Shown here: piece by piece, positions 8,832-16,855 of the stretch
How positions within the stretch are numbered: the first letter of the stretch is position 1
How the letters are laid out: each line of letters begins with the position of its first letter
Origin: JBPCNH01 sp051001455
GTDB lineage: Bacteria > Actinomycetota > CADDZG01 > WHSQ01
Length of the DNA stretch: 64,000 nt
Direction: 5' to 3'
Assembly: GCA_051001455.1 (NCBI GenBank)
Contig: JBPCNH010000011.1
Coordinates: 45,970 to 109,969, forward strand
Translations under genes and position numbers: made by a program
The notes under the pieces: model-generated
Seen by the model: the letters and a program-made list of their open reading frames with translations, nothing else
Databases searched by the model: none
Told to the model about the DNA's origin: nothing

Positions 8832-9644
8832 ATGGGAATTCTTCAGGACGCCATAGCCACCCTTGCTCGAGAGGGCAAGCAATTCTTCACGACTCAAGAC
8901 CTGGCCACGATCCTCAAGGTCGAGCGCGCCAAAGCCCAGCAGATTGCCTTCAGATTGGCCGAAGCAGGCCTTGCGACAAGGCTCAAGCGAGGGACATACG
9001 CTCTCACTCCAGCAGATGCGTGGGGAGAACCTGGAGCGCCGCCAACCAACTGGTTCGAGGCTGCGGCCGCGCTGGTCGCTCCTGCCCCCTACTACCTCGC
9101 CTACTACACCGGGATGCGCCTCCATCGGATGATCCAGCATCCCTTGAGAACCCTGTTCATTGCAGTGACGCGGCCGCAACGAGAAGTCACGGTTGGACAG
9201 GTGCGCTTTCAGTTCGTAACCCTCGCGGAGCATCGATTTTTCGGTCATGAGGATCATGTCTTGGAACCAGGTCGGGTGGTGAAAGTGGCTGACCTTGAAC
9301 GGACTTTCATCGACTGCGTTGATCGTCCCGATCTGTGCGGAGGGATTGAGGAAATCCTTCGAGGGTTCAAACGGCGACAGGCCGAGCTTAATCCCGACCG
9401 GTTGTTGCGCTACTTGATGCGACTACATGAACCAGCTCTTACTAAACGTGTTGGCTTTCTGTTGGAGTTGGCAGGCTACGGAGAGCCTCGAGTCCTCTGG
9501 GAGCTGGAGCGGATTGCAGGTCGTGTCAAGCGGTACGTGCCGCTAGACACCCAGAAACAGGATCGAACGGGTCCTCGGAATAGGCGCTGGGAGCTCGTGA
9601 TCAATGCCGACATCGATCAACTTGTTGAAGTGGGCAAGACATGA
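8832..9644 (+). CDS. AbiEi-type antitoxin / transcriptional repressor
   Basis: A 270-residue protein fitting the type IV toxin-antitoxin AbiEi family. Residues ~1-65 form a winged-helix DNA-binding domain (FFTTQDLATIL, AQQIAFRLAEAGLATRLKRGTYAL). The following antitoxin domain contains the typical YYLAYYTGMRLH and VADLERTFIDCVDRPDLCGG. Homologues repress the operon and counter the toxin without stable binding. The stop overlaps the start of the AbiEii gene (ATGA), as in known abiE operons. GC is lower than in the flanking core genes, consistent with acquisition. Confidence 0.9.
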   Translation: MGILQDAIATLAREGKQFFTTQDLATILKVERAKAQQIAFRLAEAGLATRLKRGTYALTPADAWGEPGAPPTNWFEAAAALVAPAPYYLAYYTGMRLHRMIQHPLRTLFIAVTRPQREVTVGQVRFQFVTLAEHRFFGHEDHVLEPGRVVKVADLERTFIDCVDRPDLCGGIEEILRGFKRRQAELNPDRLLRYLMRLHEPALTKRVGFLLELAGYGEPRVLWELERIAGRVKRYVPLDTQKQDRTGPRNRRWELVINADIDQLVEVGKT

Positions 9645-10243
9645 TCGACCCCGCTGAGATTCGGGCTCGTGCAAGAGGTCTCGGCCTCGATGCTTCTTAC
9701 GTCGAGAACGACTACGTCCTCTGTCATCTCCTCGTTGCAATCTGTGAAGGCTTTCCCGAGTTCGTGTTCCGCGGCGGGACGGCCTTAGCTCGAATCTATT
9801 GGCCGGACTACCGCCTATCTGAAGATCTCGACTTCACGAGCCAGGCTCCCGTGTCGGATCTCGAATCTCGTCTGGGCAATGCCGTGCGGATAGCTAGAGA
9901 CCGAACGACGTTGAGTCTCGAGCTGGCTTTCGGACCGCCCCGAGATAGCTGGTCAAGGTCCACGGTCCATTGGGCAGACCATGAGCTTCTGTTGGACGTA
10001 AACATGGATGTCGCCGTTGCTATTGATAAGCATGAAGGAAAGGTAGATCTCCCGTACAAGGATCTTGAGGAGACCGAGGTGATCATTCCCGTTTTCACCC
10101 TGACGGAGATCTTGGGGAACAAGTGGTACATGCTGAATGACCGAACGGAGCCCCGGGATCTGTTCGATGTCTGGTCAGGGCTGGTCAAGTTCGATCCTTC
10201 CACCCTTCAGGCAGGTTTTTCGAGACGTGAAGAGACACTTTGA
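9641..10243 (+). CDS. AbiEii/AbiGii-type nucleotidyltransferase toxin, C-terminus apparently frameshifted
   Basis: 200 residues of a nucleotidyltransferase-fold toxin. Key motifs are present: RGGTALARI at residues 44-52, the metal-binding SEDLDF at 60-65 (Asp62, Asp64), and ILGNKWYMLNDRTEPRDLFD near residue 160. AbiEii toxins are thought to modify tRNA or other targets by nucleotide addition and cause growth arrest or phage abortion. The last ten residues after KFDPSTLQ look unnatural, whereas the +1 frame continues with VFRDVKRHFDAWQDRQ, which fits the family's helical C-terminus. A single indel near 10205-10212 would explain this. The catalytic core is intact, so some activity cannot be excluded. 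Confidence 0.85.
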   Translation: MIDPAEIRARARGLGLDASYVENDYVLCHLLVAICEGFPEFVFRGGTALARIYWPDYRLSEDLDFTSQAPVSDLESRLGNAVRIARDRTTLSLELAFGPPRDSWSRSTVHWADHELLLDVNMDVAVAIDKHEGKVDLPYKDLEETEVIIPVFTLTEILGNKWYMLNDRTEPRDLFDVWSGLVKFDPSTLQAGFSRREETL

Positions 10244-10421
10244 TGCGTGGCAGGACCGGCAGAACGCTGGTTAGTTGTGCGACCTACTTCCAGAGCGGCA
10301 TGAAGTCCAGGGTTTCGTCGAACAGGCAGTTGATTGCATGAGCGGTTCGGCGGAGATCACCTGGAAGCTCAAGGGGAGTAATCAATGTCTGAAAGGCCGG
10401 ATGAGACGCGCTGTTTCGTAG
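10205..10421 (+). pseudogene. Out-of-frame C-terminal remnant of the AbiEii toxin
   Basis: The frame shifted by one base from the toxin reads FRQVFRDVKRHFDAWQDRQ, meets a TAG at 10272, and then continues open as CDLLPERHEVQGFVEQAVD to a stop at 10419-10421. This is coherent protein-like sequence of the length missing from the 200-residue toxin. Two lesions, a frameshift and a nonsense codon, are needed, which argues for decay rather than a sequencing slip alone. Confidence 0.6.
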
Positions 10422-10466
10422 ATTCTTAGTTCGACTAAACGGCATCTGACCAGGCGTTTTTCTTTG

Positions 10467-10540
<74 letters not shown>

Positions 10541-10622
10541 GAGCCCCTATTGTCGCAGGTCGGGGGCGATCTTCCCTTTATCTCCGGTGCATCAGCTCCA
10601 ACCGCTAACCGGACGATTCCTT

Positions 10623-10649
10623 CCCGCTGCATACGGTTTCCGCAGCGGG
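10623..10649. other. GC-rich hairpin upstream of the exonuclease gene
   Basis: CCCGCTGC at 10623-10630 pairs exactly with GCAGCGGG at 10642-10649 around an 11-base loop. It sits 14 bases before the likely GTG start at 10664. With no T-run it is not a typical terminator; it could shape the mRNA leader. Confidence 0.5.
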
Positions 10650-10663
10650 TGATACTTCTCTCT

Positions 10664-11566
10664 GTGCAACCCGGTTTAACGATGCTGATCGACGCAGCCA
10701 GCCTTGTCTACAGGGCGCTGTTCGCCGTCCCGGATTCGATCAAGGCCCCCGATGGAACCCTGGTCAATGCGGCCTACGGTTTCCTAGGCATGCTCGAGCG
10801 GTTGGTGCGCAACCACCAGCCCGAGTTCATCTGCTGTGCTCTCGATGACGACTGGCGCCCACAGTGGCGCGTCGATCTGATCTCCAGCTACAAGTCGGTG
10901 CGGGCAGAAGAGGGGAGCGCCCAGGAGGAGGCCGAGGACCTGCTCGAACCGCAGCTCGAGATCTTGACCGAGATCCTGGCCGGTTGCGGCATCCCCGAGG
11001 TCGGTCATCCTGGTGCCGAGGCTGAGGACGTGATCGGCACGCTCGCCGAGCGAGCGCCGGGCCGGGTGGCGATCGTGTCGGGCGATAGGGACCTGTTCCA
11101 ACTCGTGCGAGATCCGGATATCCGCATCCTTTATCCGCGCCGAGGCGTATCGGAGGTCGATGTGGTGGACGAGGCCTACATCGAGAAGAAGTATGGGATC
11201 CCGGGCCGTGTCTACGCGGACTTCGCAGTGCTGCGGGGTGATCCTTCCGACGGTTTGCCCGGCGTCAAAGGCGTCGGCGAGAAGTTGGCAACCTCGCTCA
11301 TAGCGCGTTACCGAAGCATCGACGGAGTGCTCGAAGCGGCAGCCGGTTCGGACGAGAGCGTGGCGCTAAATCGGGTTCGCAGGGATCTCGACTACGTCCG
11401 GCGCGCCGTGCAGGTGGTGGCCATCCCCCGGGATCTGGCGATCCCCGAGGTCGACCTGACTCGCCCACGCACGGGGCCCGAACCAGCGACGTATGCACTG
11501 GCGGACAAGTATGCGCTGGGCGGACAGCTGCGCAGATTGGTCGCTGCGCTCACGTCGGACGACTGA
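10664..11566 (+). CDS. Stand-alone 5'-3' exonuclease (DNA polymerase I N-domain type)
   Basis: About 300 residues matching the 5'-3' exonuclease domain of DNA polymerase I without the polymerase. It has MLIDAASLVYRALFAVPD, the metal-site segments CCALDDDW, EAEDVIGTLAER and VSGDRDLFQLV, and the helix-hairpin-helix motif DPSDGLPGVKGVGEKLA. It should remove RNA primers or flaps during replication and repair. The frame is open upstream to 10550, but the likely start is GTG 10664 or ATG 10682, immediately before the conserved core. A stand-alone copy alongside a full PolA is common in actinobacteria. Confidence 0.9.
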   Translation: MQPGLTMLIDAASLVYRALFAVPDSIKAPDGTLVNAAYGFLGMLERLVRNHQPEFICCALDDDWRPQWRVDLISSYKSVRAEEGSAQEEAEDLLEPQLEILTEILAGCGIPEVGHPGAEAEDVIGTLAERAPGRVAIVSGDRDLFQLVRDPDIRILYPRRGVSEVDVVDEAYIEKKYGIPGRVYADFAVLRGDPSDGLPGVKGVGEKLATSLIARYRSIDGVLEAAAGSDESVALNRVRRDLDYVRRAVQVVAIPRDLAIPEVDLTRPRTGPEPATYALADKYALGGQLRRLVAALTSDD

Positions 11567-11677
11567 CCATCGCGGATGCCTTGACTGCCGGGTTTTCTAG
11601 GCGGGCAAGTCAGACATCGATGCCTACCGGCATAAGCATGAAGTGACTGGGTACTCCAATCCCGTCGACGAGCCTCT

Positions 11678-11696
11678 CGCCTTCCCGTGGAAGGCG
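11678..11696 (+). other. Perfect 8-bp hairpin in the PEBP gene leader
   Basis: CGCCTTCC at 11678-11685 pairs with GGAAGGCG at 11689-11696 with a 3-base loop, ending 19 bases before ATG 11716. The ribosome site (AAAGGAG) lies just outside the stem. A tract upstream near 11580-11612 is also partly self-complementary and may end the exonuclease transcript. Functional role is unproven. Confidence 0.45.
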
Positions 11697-11715
11697 GGCG
11701 ACAGAAAGGAGTGTC

Positions 11716-12177
11716 ATGGGTCTGAATATCAAGGACCTCACGATCTCGAGCTCGGTGTTCGACTCGGGCGGACCGATACCCGATCGCCACACCGGTGCCG
11801 GAGAAGACGCATCGCCCGCCCTCTCCTGGTCGGGCGTGCCGGAGGGAACCCGCCAGCTGGCACTCATCTGCCACGATCCGGACGCCCCACTGCCGCACGG
11901 GTGGACGCACTGGGTTCTCTGGGGGATGCCCGCCGATGCCAGCGGCATCCCAGAGGGCGGGGGTAGCAGGTTCTCCGAGGGCCCCAATGATTTCGGGAAT
12001 CCCGGCTGGAACGGTCCGGCTCCTCCTCCGGGGCACGGTGTGCATCACTATTACTTCTGGCTCTATGCCCTCGATACCGAGATCGACGAGTCCGGCCTGA
12101 CGCGTGCCGGGCTGCTCGAAGTGATCGGCGATCACGTTATCGAGCAGGCGCGGGTGATCGGCACGTGCGAGCGCTGA
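11716..12177 (+). CDS. YbhB/YbcL family PEBP (Raf kinase inhibitor-like) protein
   Basis: A 153-residue cytoplasmic phosphatidylethanolamine-binding-protein fold. Family signatures are CHDPDAPLPHGWTHWVLW (the DPDAP ligand-pocket motif with the following His) and GHGVHHYYFWLYALD. Length matches the bacterial YbhB/YbcL group (~150-160). The physiological ligand in bacteria is unknown. An AAAGGAG ribosome site seven bases upstream supports ATG 11716. It stands alone between the exonuclease gene and a convergent acetyltransferase. Confidence 0.93.
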   Translation: MGLNIKDLTISSSVFDSGGPIPDRHTGAGEDASPALSWSGVPEGTRQLALICHDPDAPLPHGWTHWVLWGMPADASGIPEGGGSRFSEGPNDFGNPGWNGPAPPPGHGVHHYYFWLYALDTEIDESGLTRAGLLEVIGDHVIEQARVIGTCER

Positions 12178-12211
12178 ACTTCATCCGGGAGAAGGCCCCG
12201 ATGCCGAAGTC

Positions 12212-12745
12212 TTAGGGATGTAGCCGTTTCACCATATAGATCTCCTCGCGCGTGTCAGTGGGGCTCAACCTGATCACGTCCGGGATGCGGGCCATAACCT
12301 CATAACCGTGGGACTCGTAGAACCTCTCGGTCCCCGTGCCCCCCCTGACGGTCAGGTGGAGTTGTTCTAGTCCCATGTCTCGTGCGATCTCGTGCGTGCA
12401 CTCGAGGATCTTCTTCCCTATGCCTTCTTTCTGGCGCGCCGGATCAACCTGCAACCGCTTGATCGTCATCCAGTGCCGGAACAGGGGTCCGGGACGAGGC
12501 TCGAGGAAGAGGAAGCCCACCGGCTCATCGCCGCCGAAGCCGACGACGAGATGACCTTGTCCTGTCGCAGCATTGCTGAAGGCGCTGTCGGCGACGGTGC
12601 GGACGTCGTCTTCAGTCACCGGCGGTACGAACCCCACCGCGCCTCCTGCATTCGACACCGCGGTCCAGATGGTGACGAGTTTCCCGGTCAGCTCGTCGTC
12701 GAGGGGCGGATCGAGCTCGCAGGTGACCTCAGTTGTCGAGCTCAC
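12212..12745 (-). CDS. GNAT family N-acetyltransferase
   Basis: A 177-residue single-domain GNAT protein. The acetyl-CoA binding segment is RLQVDPARQKEGIGKKIL (Q/R-x-x-G-x-G/A type), followed by LHLTVRGGTGTERFYESHGYEV, typical of motif B. The substrate cannot be predicted. Its start lies 17 bases inside the 3' end of the upstream M20 peptidase gene on the same strand, so the two are probably cotranscribed and translationally coupled. Confidence 0.9.
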   Translation of the reverse strand: MSSTTEVTCELDPPLDDELTGKLVTIWTAVSNAGGAVGFVPPVTEDDVRTVADSAFSNAATGQGHLVVGFGGDEPVGFLFLEPRPGPLFRHWMTIKRLQVDPARQKEGIGKKILECTHEIARDMGLEQLHLTVRGGTGTERFYESHGYEVMARIPDVIRLSPTDTREEIYMVKRLHP

Positions 12746-14084
12746 CGAACTTCTTCAGGTAGGCGACGGTGTAATCGATGATCGTGAGGTAATCGTCGAT
12801 CGCGCAGTTCTCGTTCGGTGCGTGGATGTTGGAGGTCGGACGGTGAACGCCTGCGGGGGAGACCGTCGGGATCCCGAGCTTGTGCGCGACCGGCCACATC
12901 GGCCCGGTCCCGATCATCATGGGTGCTATCGCGGGAGGTTGATCAAAGATATCGACTGCCGCGGCGAGCGATGCTTTCGCTACCAGCGAATCGGCGGGAG
13001 ACCGGACGGGGTGCTCCATCGAATACTGCTGGATGGCGATGTCGTTGAACCCACGCGCATCGAGATGCTTGCGGAGCTTGTCCACGATGTCGTTCGGGTC
13101 CTGCTCGGGCACCAGTCTCATGTCCAGTTTTGCCATCACCTTCTTAGGGAGCACGGTCTTAGATGCGTTGGGCACGGTGAAGCCCGCCTCGATGCCGGCG
13201 ATGTTGCAGGTCGGCTCGAAGAAATAGCGCTTCAGGTAGTCGAGGCCGGTGACACCCCCAACGAACTCCGTCACCCCCATCCGGTCGCGCTCTTCGTTCT
13301 CTTCCGATGGGAATCTCTTCAGGAGCTCCTCGTCTTCCGCCGTCGGCCGAACGACGTCGTCATAGAAACCGTCGATCGTGACGGTGCCGTCCGGGTCACG
13401 CAGGGTTGCGAGCGCTTCGATCAGATGCCAGACGGGACTCGGAGCTACGACCGCATAGGACGAATGCTGGTCGTCGTTCAGTCCCTCGTAGCTGAGCTCC
13501 ACATAGGCGAGGCCTTTGGCTCCGGTGACGAACTCTGGACGCCCTGCGTGGTCGATCCCATGGCCTTCCCATATGCATCCGTCGGCCCCAAGGCGATCCG
13601 CGTATTGATCCGTGATCGCCTCGAACGATTTCGAGCCGGTCTCCTCCTCACCCTCGACGAGGAATTTCACGGTGAACGGGAGCTCCCCGTGGATCTCCTT
13701 GTAGATCTCGAGGGCGGCCAGTCGGGCGACGAGGTCACCTTTGTTGTCTGCGGCACCACGCGCAAAGAAGAACCCATCGCGGATCTCGGGCTCGAAGGGC
13801 TTCGAGTTCCACAACTCGATCGGATCGACAGGCTGCACGTCATAGTGGTCATAGATGAGCAGGGTCCGCTCACCCGAGCCGAGCCGGCCGAGCAGAGCGT
13901 CCGGCGCGCCCTGGTAGGTCAGGCGCTCTACGGTCGCGCCGAGGTCACGCAGCTTGTCCTCGACCCACTGCGCCATGCGGACGAGACCGTCCGCTTCGTC
14001 CGCGAGCGAGGGGATAGAACACGCTTCAGTTAGCCACCCGAGGTAGCGCTCTGAGTTTTTCTCGATCATCTCCCGAGCTGCCAA
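12729..14084 (-). CDS. M20 family dipeptidase/metallopeptidase
   Basis: A 451-residue cytoplasmic zinc peptidase of the M20 (CNDP-like dipeptidase) family. The metal-binding and catalytic residues are visible: LLIYDHYDVQPVD (His and catalytic Asp), GAADNKGD (bridging Asp) and VEGEEETGS (general-base Glu and metal Glu). The central dimerisation domain follows and the C-terminal metal His is in the PTSNIHAPNEN segment. These enzymes cleave dipeptides or deacylate amino-acid derivatives. Length is typical. It begins a two-gene unit with the GNAT gene. Confidence 0.94.
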   Translation of the reverse strand: MAAREMIEKNSERYLGWLTEACSIPSLADEADGLVRMAQWVEDKLRDLGATVERLTYQGAPDALLGRLGSGERTLLIYDHYDVQPVDPIELWNSKPFEPEIRDGFFFARGAADNKGDLVARLAALEIYKEIHGELPFTVKFLVEGEEETGSKSFEAITDQYADRLGADGCIWEGHGIDHAGRPEFVTGAKGLAYVELSYEGLNDDQHSSYAVVAPSPVWHLIEALATLRDPDGTVTIDGFYDDVVRPTAEDEELLKRFPSEENEERDRMGVTEFVGGVTGLDYLKRYFFEPTCNIAGIEAGFTVPNASKTVLPKKVMAKLDMRLVPEQDPNDIVDKLRKHLDARGFNDIAIQQYSMEHPVRSPADSLVAKASLAAAVDIFDQPPAIAPMMIGTGPMWPVAHKLGIPTVSPAGVHRPTSNIHAPNENCAIDDYLTIIDYTVAYLKKFGELDN

Positions 14085-14141
14085 TTACGCGGTCCTTTCC
14101 CTGGGCCACGGCTTGAAAAGAGGAGTTAACCCCAGAATGGA

Positions 14142-14167
14142 AGAGGCCGGGGATGGCCCCGGCCTCT
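14142..14167 (-). terminator. Likely terminator after tRNA-Gly
   Basis: AGAGGCCGGGG at 14142-14152 and CCCCGGCCTCT at 14157-14167 form a perfect 11-bp stem with a 4-base loop. It begins three bases beyond the CCA end of tRNA-Gly on the minus strand. Only a short, impure T tract follows, so strength is uncertain, but position and stem fit an intrinsic terminator. Confidence 0.7.
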
Positions 14168-14169
14168 CT

Positions 14170-14243
14170 TGGAGCGGGAGAGGGTAATCGAAACCCCGTC
14201 ACAACCTTGGAAGGGTCGGGCTCTACCATTGAGCTACTCCCGC
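14170..14243 (-). tRNA. tRNA-Gly (TCC)
   Basis: Minus-strand sequence begins GCGGGAGTAGCTCAATGG, has anticodon loop CTTCCAA (TCC, reading GGA/GGG), T loop TTCGATT and a 3' CTCCCGC that pairs with the 5' end. CCA is encoded at 14172-14170. A strong hairpin follows directly. Confidence 0.96.
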
Positions 14244-14417
14244 AAGAGTGCTCATACTAGATCTAATGGAGTCTGCAGCGGGTGCCTACGACGCCTGGGG
14301 TTGTCGGCGATGGGCCCCAGGATGTTTTCCAGAAGCACGGCGCGGATGTCTTCGGAGAGAGCGTCGAGACGTCGTTCGCGCGCCCTCGATCCCGCGGAAG
14401 TTGAAGCGGAGGCAGGT

Positions 14418-14591
14418 CTAGTCGCTCGTTACCAGCTTGGCGCGCAGCGACAGCAAGAGTGACGGGGCCGTCATCCCTCCCATCTTCGGGTGGGCGATGC
14501 AGATGTTGAGACCGGCATCTGGATCGTCTGGGCTGTCGAGCTCGCCGACCAGCCCTAATCCGTCTTCTGAGTTGAAGCTAGCCCGGCTCAC
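14418..14591 (-). CDS. Possible 57-residue small protein
   Basis: In the 447-base gap between tRNA-Gly and the ice-binding/sortase gene, a minus-strand frame runs from GTG 14591 to TAG 14418. The peptide reads like coding sequence, with LGLVGELDSPDDPDAGLNI and HPKMGGMTAPSLLLSLRAK. The frame stays open ~20 codons further upstream with Cys residues (RCHLPDPGCDRPW), so it may be a fragment of a longer lost gene. No family recognised. The rest of the gap (14244-14417 and 14592-14690) shows nothing. Confidence 0.3.
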   Translation of the reverse strand: MSRASFNSEDGLGLVGELDSPDDPDAGLNICIAHPKMGGMTAPSLLLSLRAKLVTSD

Positions 14592-14690
14592 TTTCCAGGG
14601 CCGATCGCAGCCCGGATCGGGGAGGTGACAGCGGCCATCTCGTCCTCGGCCCTAACCGGGGTCACGTCCTCCACGCGCCCTCAAGGAGAT

Positions 14691-16550
14691 TCAGAAATAG
14701 AGTCGAGGAGTCCGTGCTGCCCCGTCGGGGACGACGAGCGAGGCGAAGACGACGATGTTGTCGAGGTAGTGACCAGTCGCGGAGTCGAATGGGCCGCCGC
14801 AGGTGACCAGGCGAAGGGCGGCGTGGTCCGTGTTCCCGTAAACGAGCTGCGTCGGGAAGCGGTCCTTCCGAAAGCGGCGCACTCCGTCCACCTTGAACAC
14901 TGCGACCGACCCGTCCGCGCGGCCAACAAGCACTTTGTCTCCCGGCCGCAGGTCACCAAGGTGATAGAACACCGAGGGGCCTTCGGCCGCCGAGTCGACG
15001 TGCCCCGCGATGATCGCGGGGCCGAGCGAGCCGGGGGTCGGCGAGTGCTTGTACCAGCCCGCCTCGTTGTAATCGGGACCCGGTTGCGGCATCTCTAGGG
15101 TCCTCTCTGCGGTTTCGCCCAGGCGCAGCAGCGGCGAGTGAACGCCGATCGCCGGTATGTCGAGAGCGACGGGCTTTGACGCCGGGAGCAGCGGCCCGAT
15201 CACCTTCGGGTCGGCCTGCGCGACGAGGCGTGCCATGAGCGCGGCGAGCCCCATTGACCCTGCCGCCGACCGTGGGGGTTGGGGGAGGTGTTGCTGGGAG
15301 CCGCCGCCGGCTTGGACACCACCGGACGGGACGATGCTTACCTGGCCACCGAGCGGCGAGTCACCGGGGCGCGAGGTCGGAGGAGGCGGGTTACCAGGAG
15401 GCGGGTTACCAGGAGGTGGGTTACCTGGAGGCGGGTTACCAGGAGGTGGGTTACCAGGAGGCGGGTTACCAGGAGGTGGGTTACCAGGAGGTGGGTTACC
15501 AGGAGGTGGGTTACCAGGAGGTGGGTTACCAGGAGGCGGGTTACCAGGAGGCGGGTTACCAGGAGGCGGGTTACCAGGAGGCGGGTTACCAGGAGGCGGG
15601 TTACCAGGAGGCGAGGTCGGAGGAGGCGAGGTGGTCGGAGAGGTCGGAGACGGCGAGGTGGTCGGAGACGGCGAGGTGGTCGGAGACGGCGAGGTCGGAG
15701 GAGGCGAGGTGGTCGGAGAGGTCGGAGACGGCGAGGTCGGAGACGGCGAGGTCGGAGACGGCGAGGTCGGCGGAGGAGGCGGAGGAGCGGCGCACGACGA
15801 CCTCGTGATGCGGTTGTTATCCAACGTGACGGCGCCGTTCCGTGCCAGCAGGCGACCGTCGACCGTTGCCCCAGTGTTCGCGGTGATCGATGCCGACGCC
15901 AAGATGTTTCCCCTGAAGGTGGTGTTCGTCCCAAGGGTCGCGGAGCTGCCGACCTGCCAGAAGACGTTGCACGCCTGGGCCCCGTTGATGAGGTTCACCG
16001 AGCTGTTCGATGCCGTGATTAGTGTTGACCCGGTCTGGAAGATGAAGACGGCGTCGGGGTTGCCTTGGGCGTTGAGCGTGACGGTGCCGGTCAACTGGAA
16101 CGTTCCCGTCGCAGACTTGTAGACGCCGGGTGTCAGGATCTGGCCGCCGAGCTCCGTGGCCACGGTGGTGGCTGGTGTTCGTCCGGCGGCATCGTTGTAG
16201 GCGATGGTCAAGTCGGATTGAGCCTGCGCCGCGACTGCGTTCGCAGAGTGGATCGTCCCGTTAACGATCCCGGGCGGGAATCCCGTCACGGCAGTACCTG
16301 GCGACACGCCGAGATTCCCATTGATCACGCTGGGACCTGTGTTGGTCACCGCTGAACCGGCCAGCACCGCGAAGCTCCCGGCCGTTCCGAGGCCTACCGG
16401 GGCCTGTTGCGCGCTAGCCGGAGACATAGCCATAACGACAACAACGGCCACCAGGGCGGCCACACCCCTTGTAACCCCTGCATGTCCAGCCGCCAGCGCC
16501 GGATGTCCGCGCCAGGCCCGCCTGAATCCATCTCTACGATTGCTCGGCAC
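14691..16550 (-). CDS. Exported DUF3494 (ice-binding-like) protein fused to a class F sortase-like domain
   Basis: 619 residues. A basic leader and hydrophobic segment ending near PASAQQ form a signal peptide. Residues ~52-255 match DUF3494, the fold of bacterial ice-binding/adhesion proteins (GTAGSFAVLAGSAVTNTG, NAQGNPDAVFIFQTGSTL, FWQVGSSATLGTNTTFRG). A Pro/Thr/Ser linker and fifteen GNPPP pentapeptides span ~258-390. Residues ~460-619 match class F sortases, with IIAGHVDS (His517) and LRLVTCGG (Cys584). The Arg expected in the YRDN motif is Leu596 (GHYLDNIVVFA), so transpeptidase activity is doubtful. GTG 16550 has a GGAG ribosome site. No LPXTG signal is seen. Likely secreted and surface-associated. 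Confidence 0.88.
   Translation of the reverse strand: MPSNRRDGFRRAWRGHPALAAGHAGVTRGVAALVAVVVVMAMSPASAQQAPVGLGTAGSFAVLAGSAVTNTGPSVINGNLGVSPGTAVTGFPPGIVNGTIHSANAVAAQAQSDLTIAYNDAAGRTPATTVATELGGQILTPGVYKSATGTFQLTGTVTLNAQGNPDAVFIFQTGSTLITASNSSVNLINGAQACNVFWQVGSSATLGTNTTFRGNILASASITANTGATVDGRLLARNGAVTLDNNRITRSSCAAPPPPPPTSPSPTSPSPTSPSPTSPTTSPPPTSPSPTTSPSPTTSPSPTSPTTSPPPTSPPGNPPPGNPPPGNPPPGNPPPGNPPPGNPPPGNPPPGNPPPGNPPPGNPPPGNPPPGNPPPGNPPPGNPPPGNPPPPTSRPGDSPLGGQVSIVPSGGVQAGGGSQQHLPQPPRSAAGSMGLAALMARLVAQADPKVIGPLLPASKPVALDIPAIGVHSPLLRLGETAERTLEMPQPGPDYNEAGWYKHSPTPGSLGPAIIAGHVDSAAEGPSVFYHLGDLRPGDKVLVGRADGSVAVFKVDGVRRFRKDRFPTQLVYGNTDHAALRLVTCGGPFDSATGHYLDNIVVFASLVVPDGAARTPRLYF
15381..15605 (-). repeat. 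Fifteen 15-bp tandem repeats encoding GNPPP
   Basis: The unit on the plus strand is AGGAGGCGGGTTACC with C/T variation at one position and one CAGGAGG/CTGGAGG variant. Fifteen consecutive copies cover 225 bases with no indel, preserving the reading frame of the sortase fusion. Immediately 3' on the plus strand a less regular GGCGAGGTCGGAGAC-type array encodes the SPT-rich linker. Near-identity implies recent slippage expansion. Confidence 0.95.
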
Positions 16551-16718
16551 GTGGTCTCCTCGCTGCGGCTGCTCTCGCGAGACTCAGTAGCTTTCTGACG
16601 GGTGGACCTTTCCGTATGAGACGTCGATAGAGGGGAGGTTCGGCAACGGACTCCGGCTTCCTGCCTCGTCTACAGTCTCACCGTGCCGCCCAACCATAGG
16701 TTGGTCCACCTAGTCGAT

Positions 16719-16742
16719 CTACCCGGCTACCCGGCTACCCGG
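16719..16742. repeat. Three tandem 8-bp repeats in an intergenic gap
   Basis: CTACCCGG occurs three times in tandem. A short dyad CCAACC(ATA)GGTTGG lies just upstream at 16690-16704. Both sit in the gap between the divergent-side start of the sortase-fusion gene and the end of the zinc-ribbon gene. I see no gene in 16551-16855. Confidence 0.55.
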
Positions 16743-16855
16743 GGGCCTCAACAAACCGGAGTGGACTTGTGGCACACATCGTACGCCTCCCATGAGGAAC
16801 AGCCAAACAAACTTAACCAAGACCTTAGGGGTGGGATCGGGAGCGCTCTATAGCC

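Noticed and set aside
10441..10466. T-rich GCGTTTTTCTTT tract considered as terminator
   Set aside because: No convincing stem precedes it on either strand.
12573..14033. 486-codon frame antisense to the M20 peptidase
   Set aside because: A high-GC antisense shadow; the minus-strand gene carries all catalytic motifs.
15157..16122. Long plus-strand frames over the ice-binding/sortase gene (GGGLPGGGLPG and GYQEAGYQEV repeats)
   Set aside because: They are antisense shadows of the 15-bp repeat array, which lacks stops in several frames. The minus frame has domains, a signal peptide and a ribosome site.
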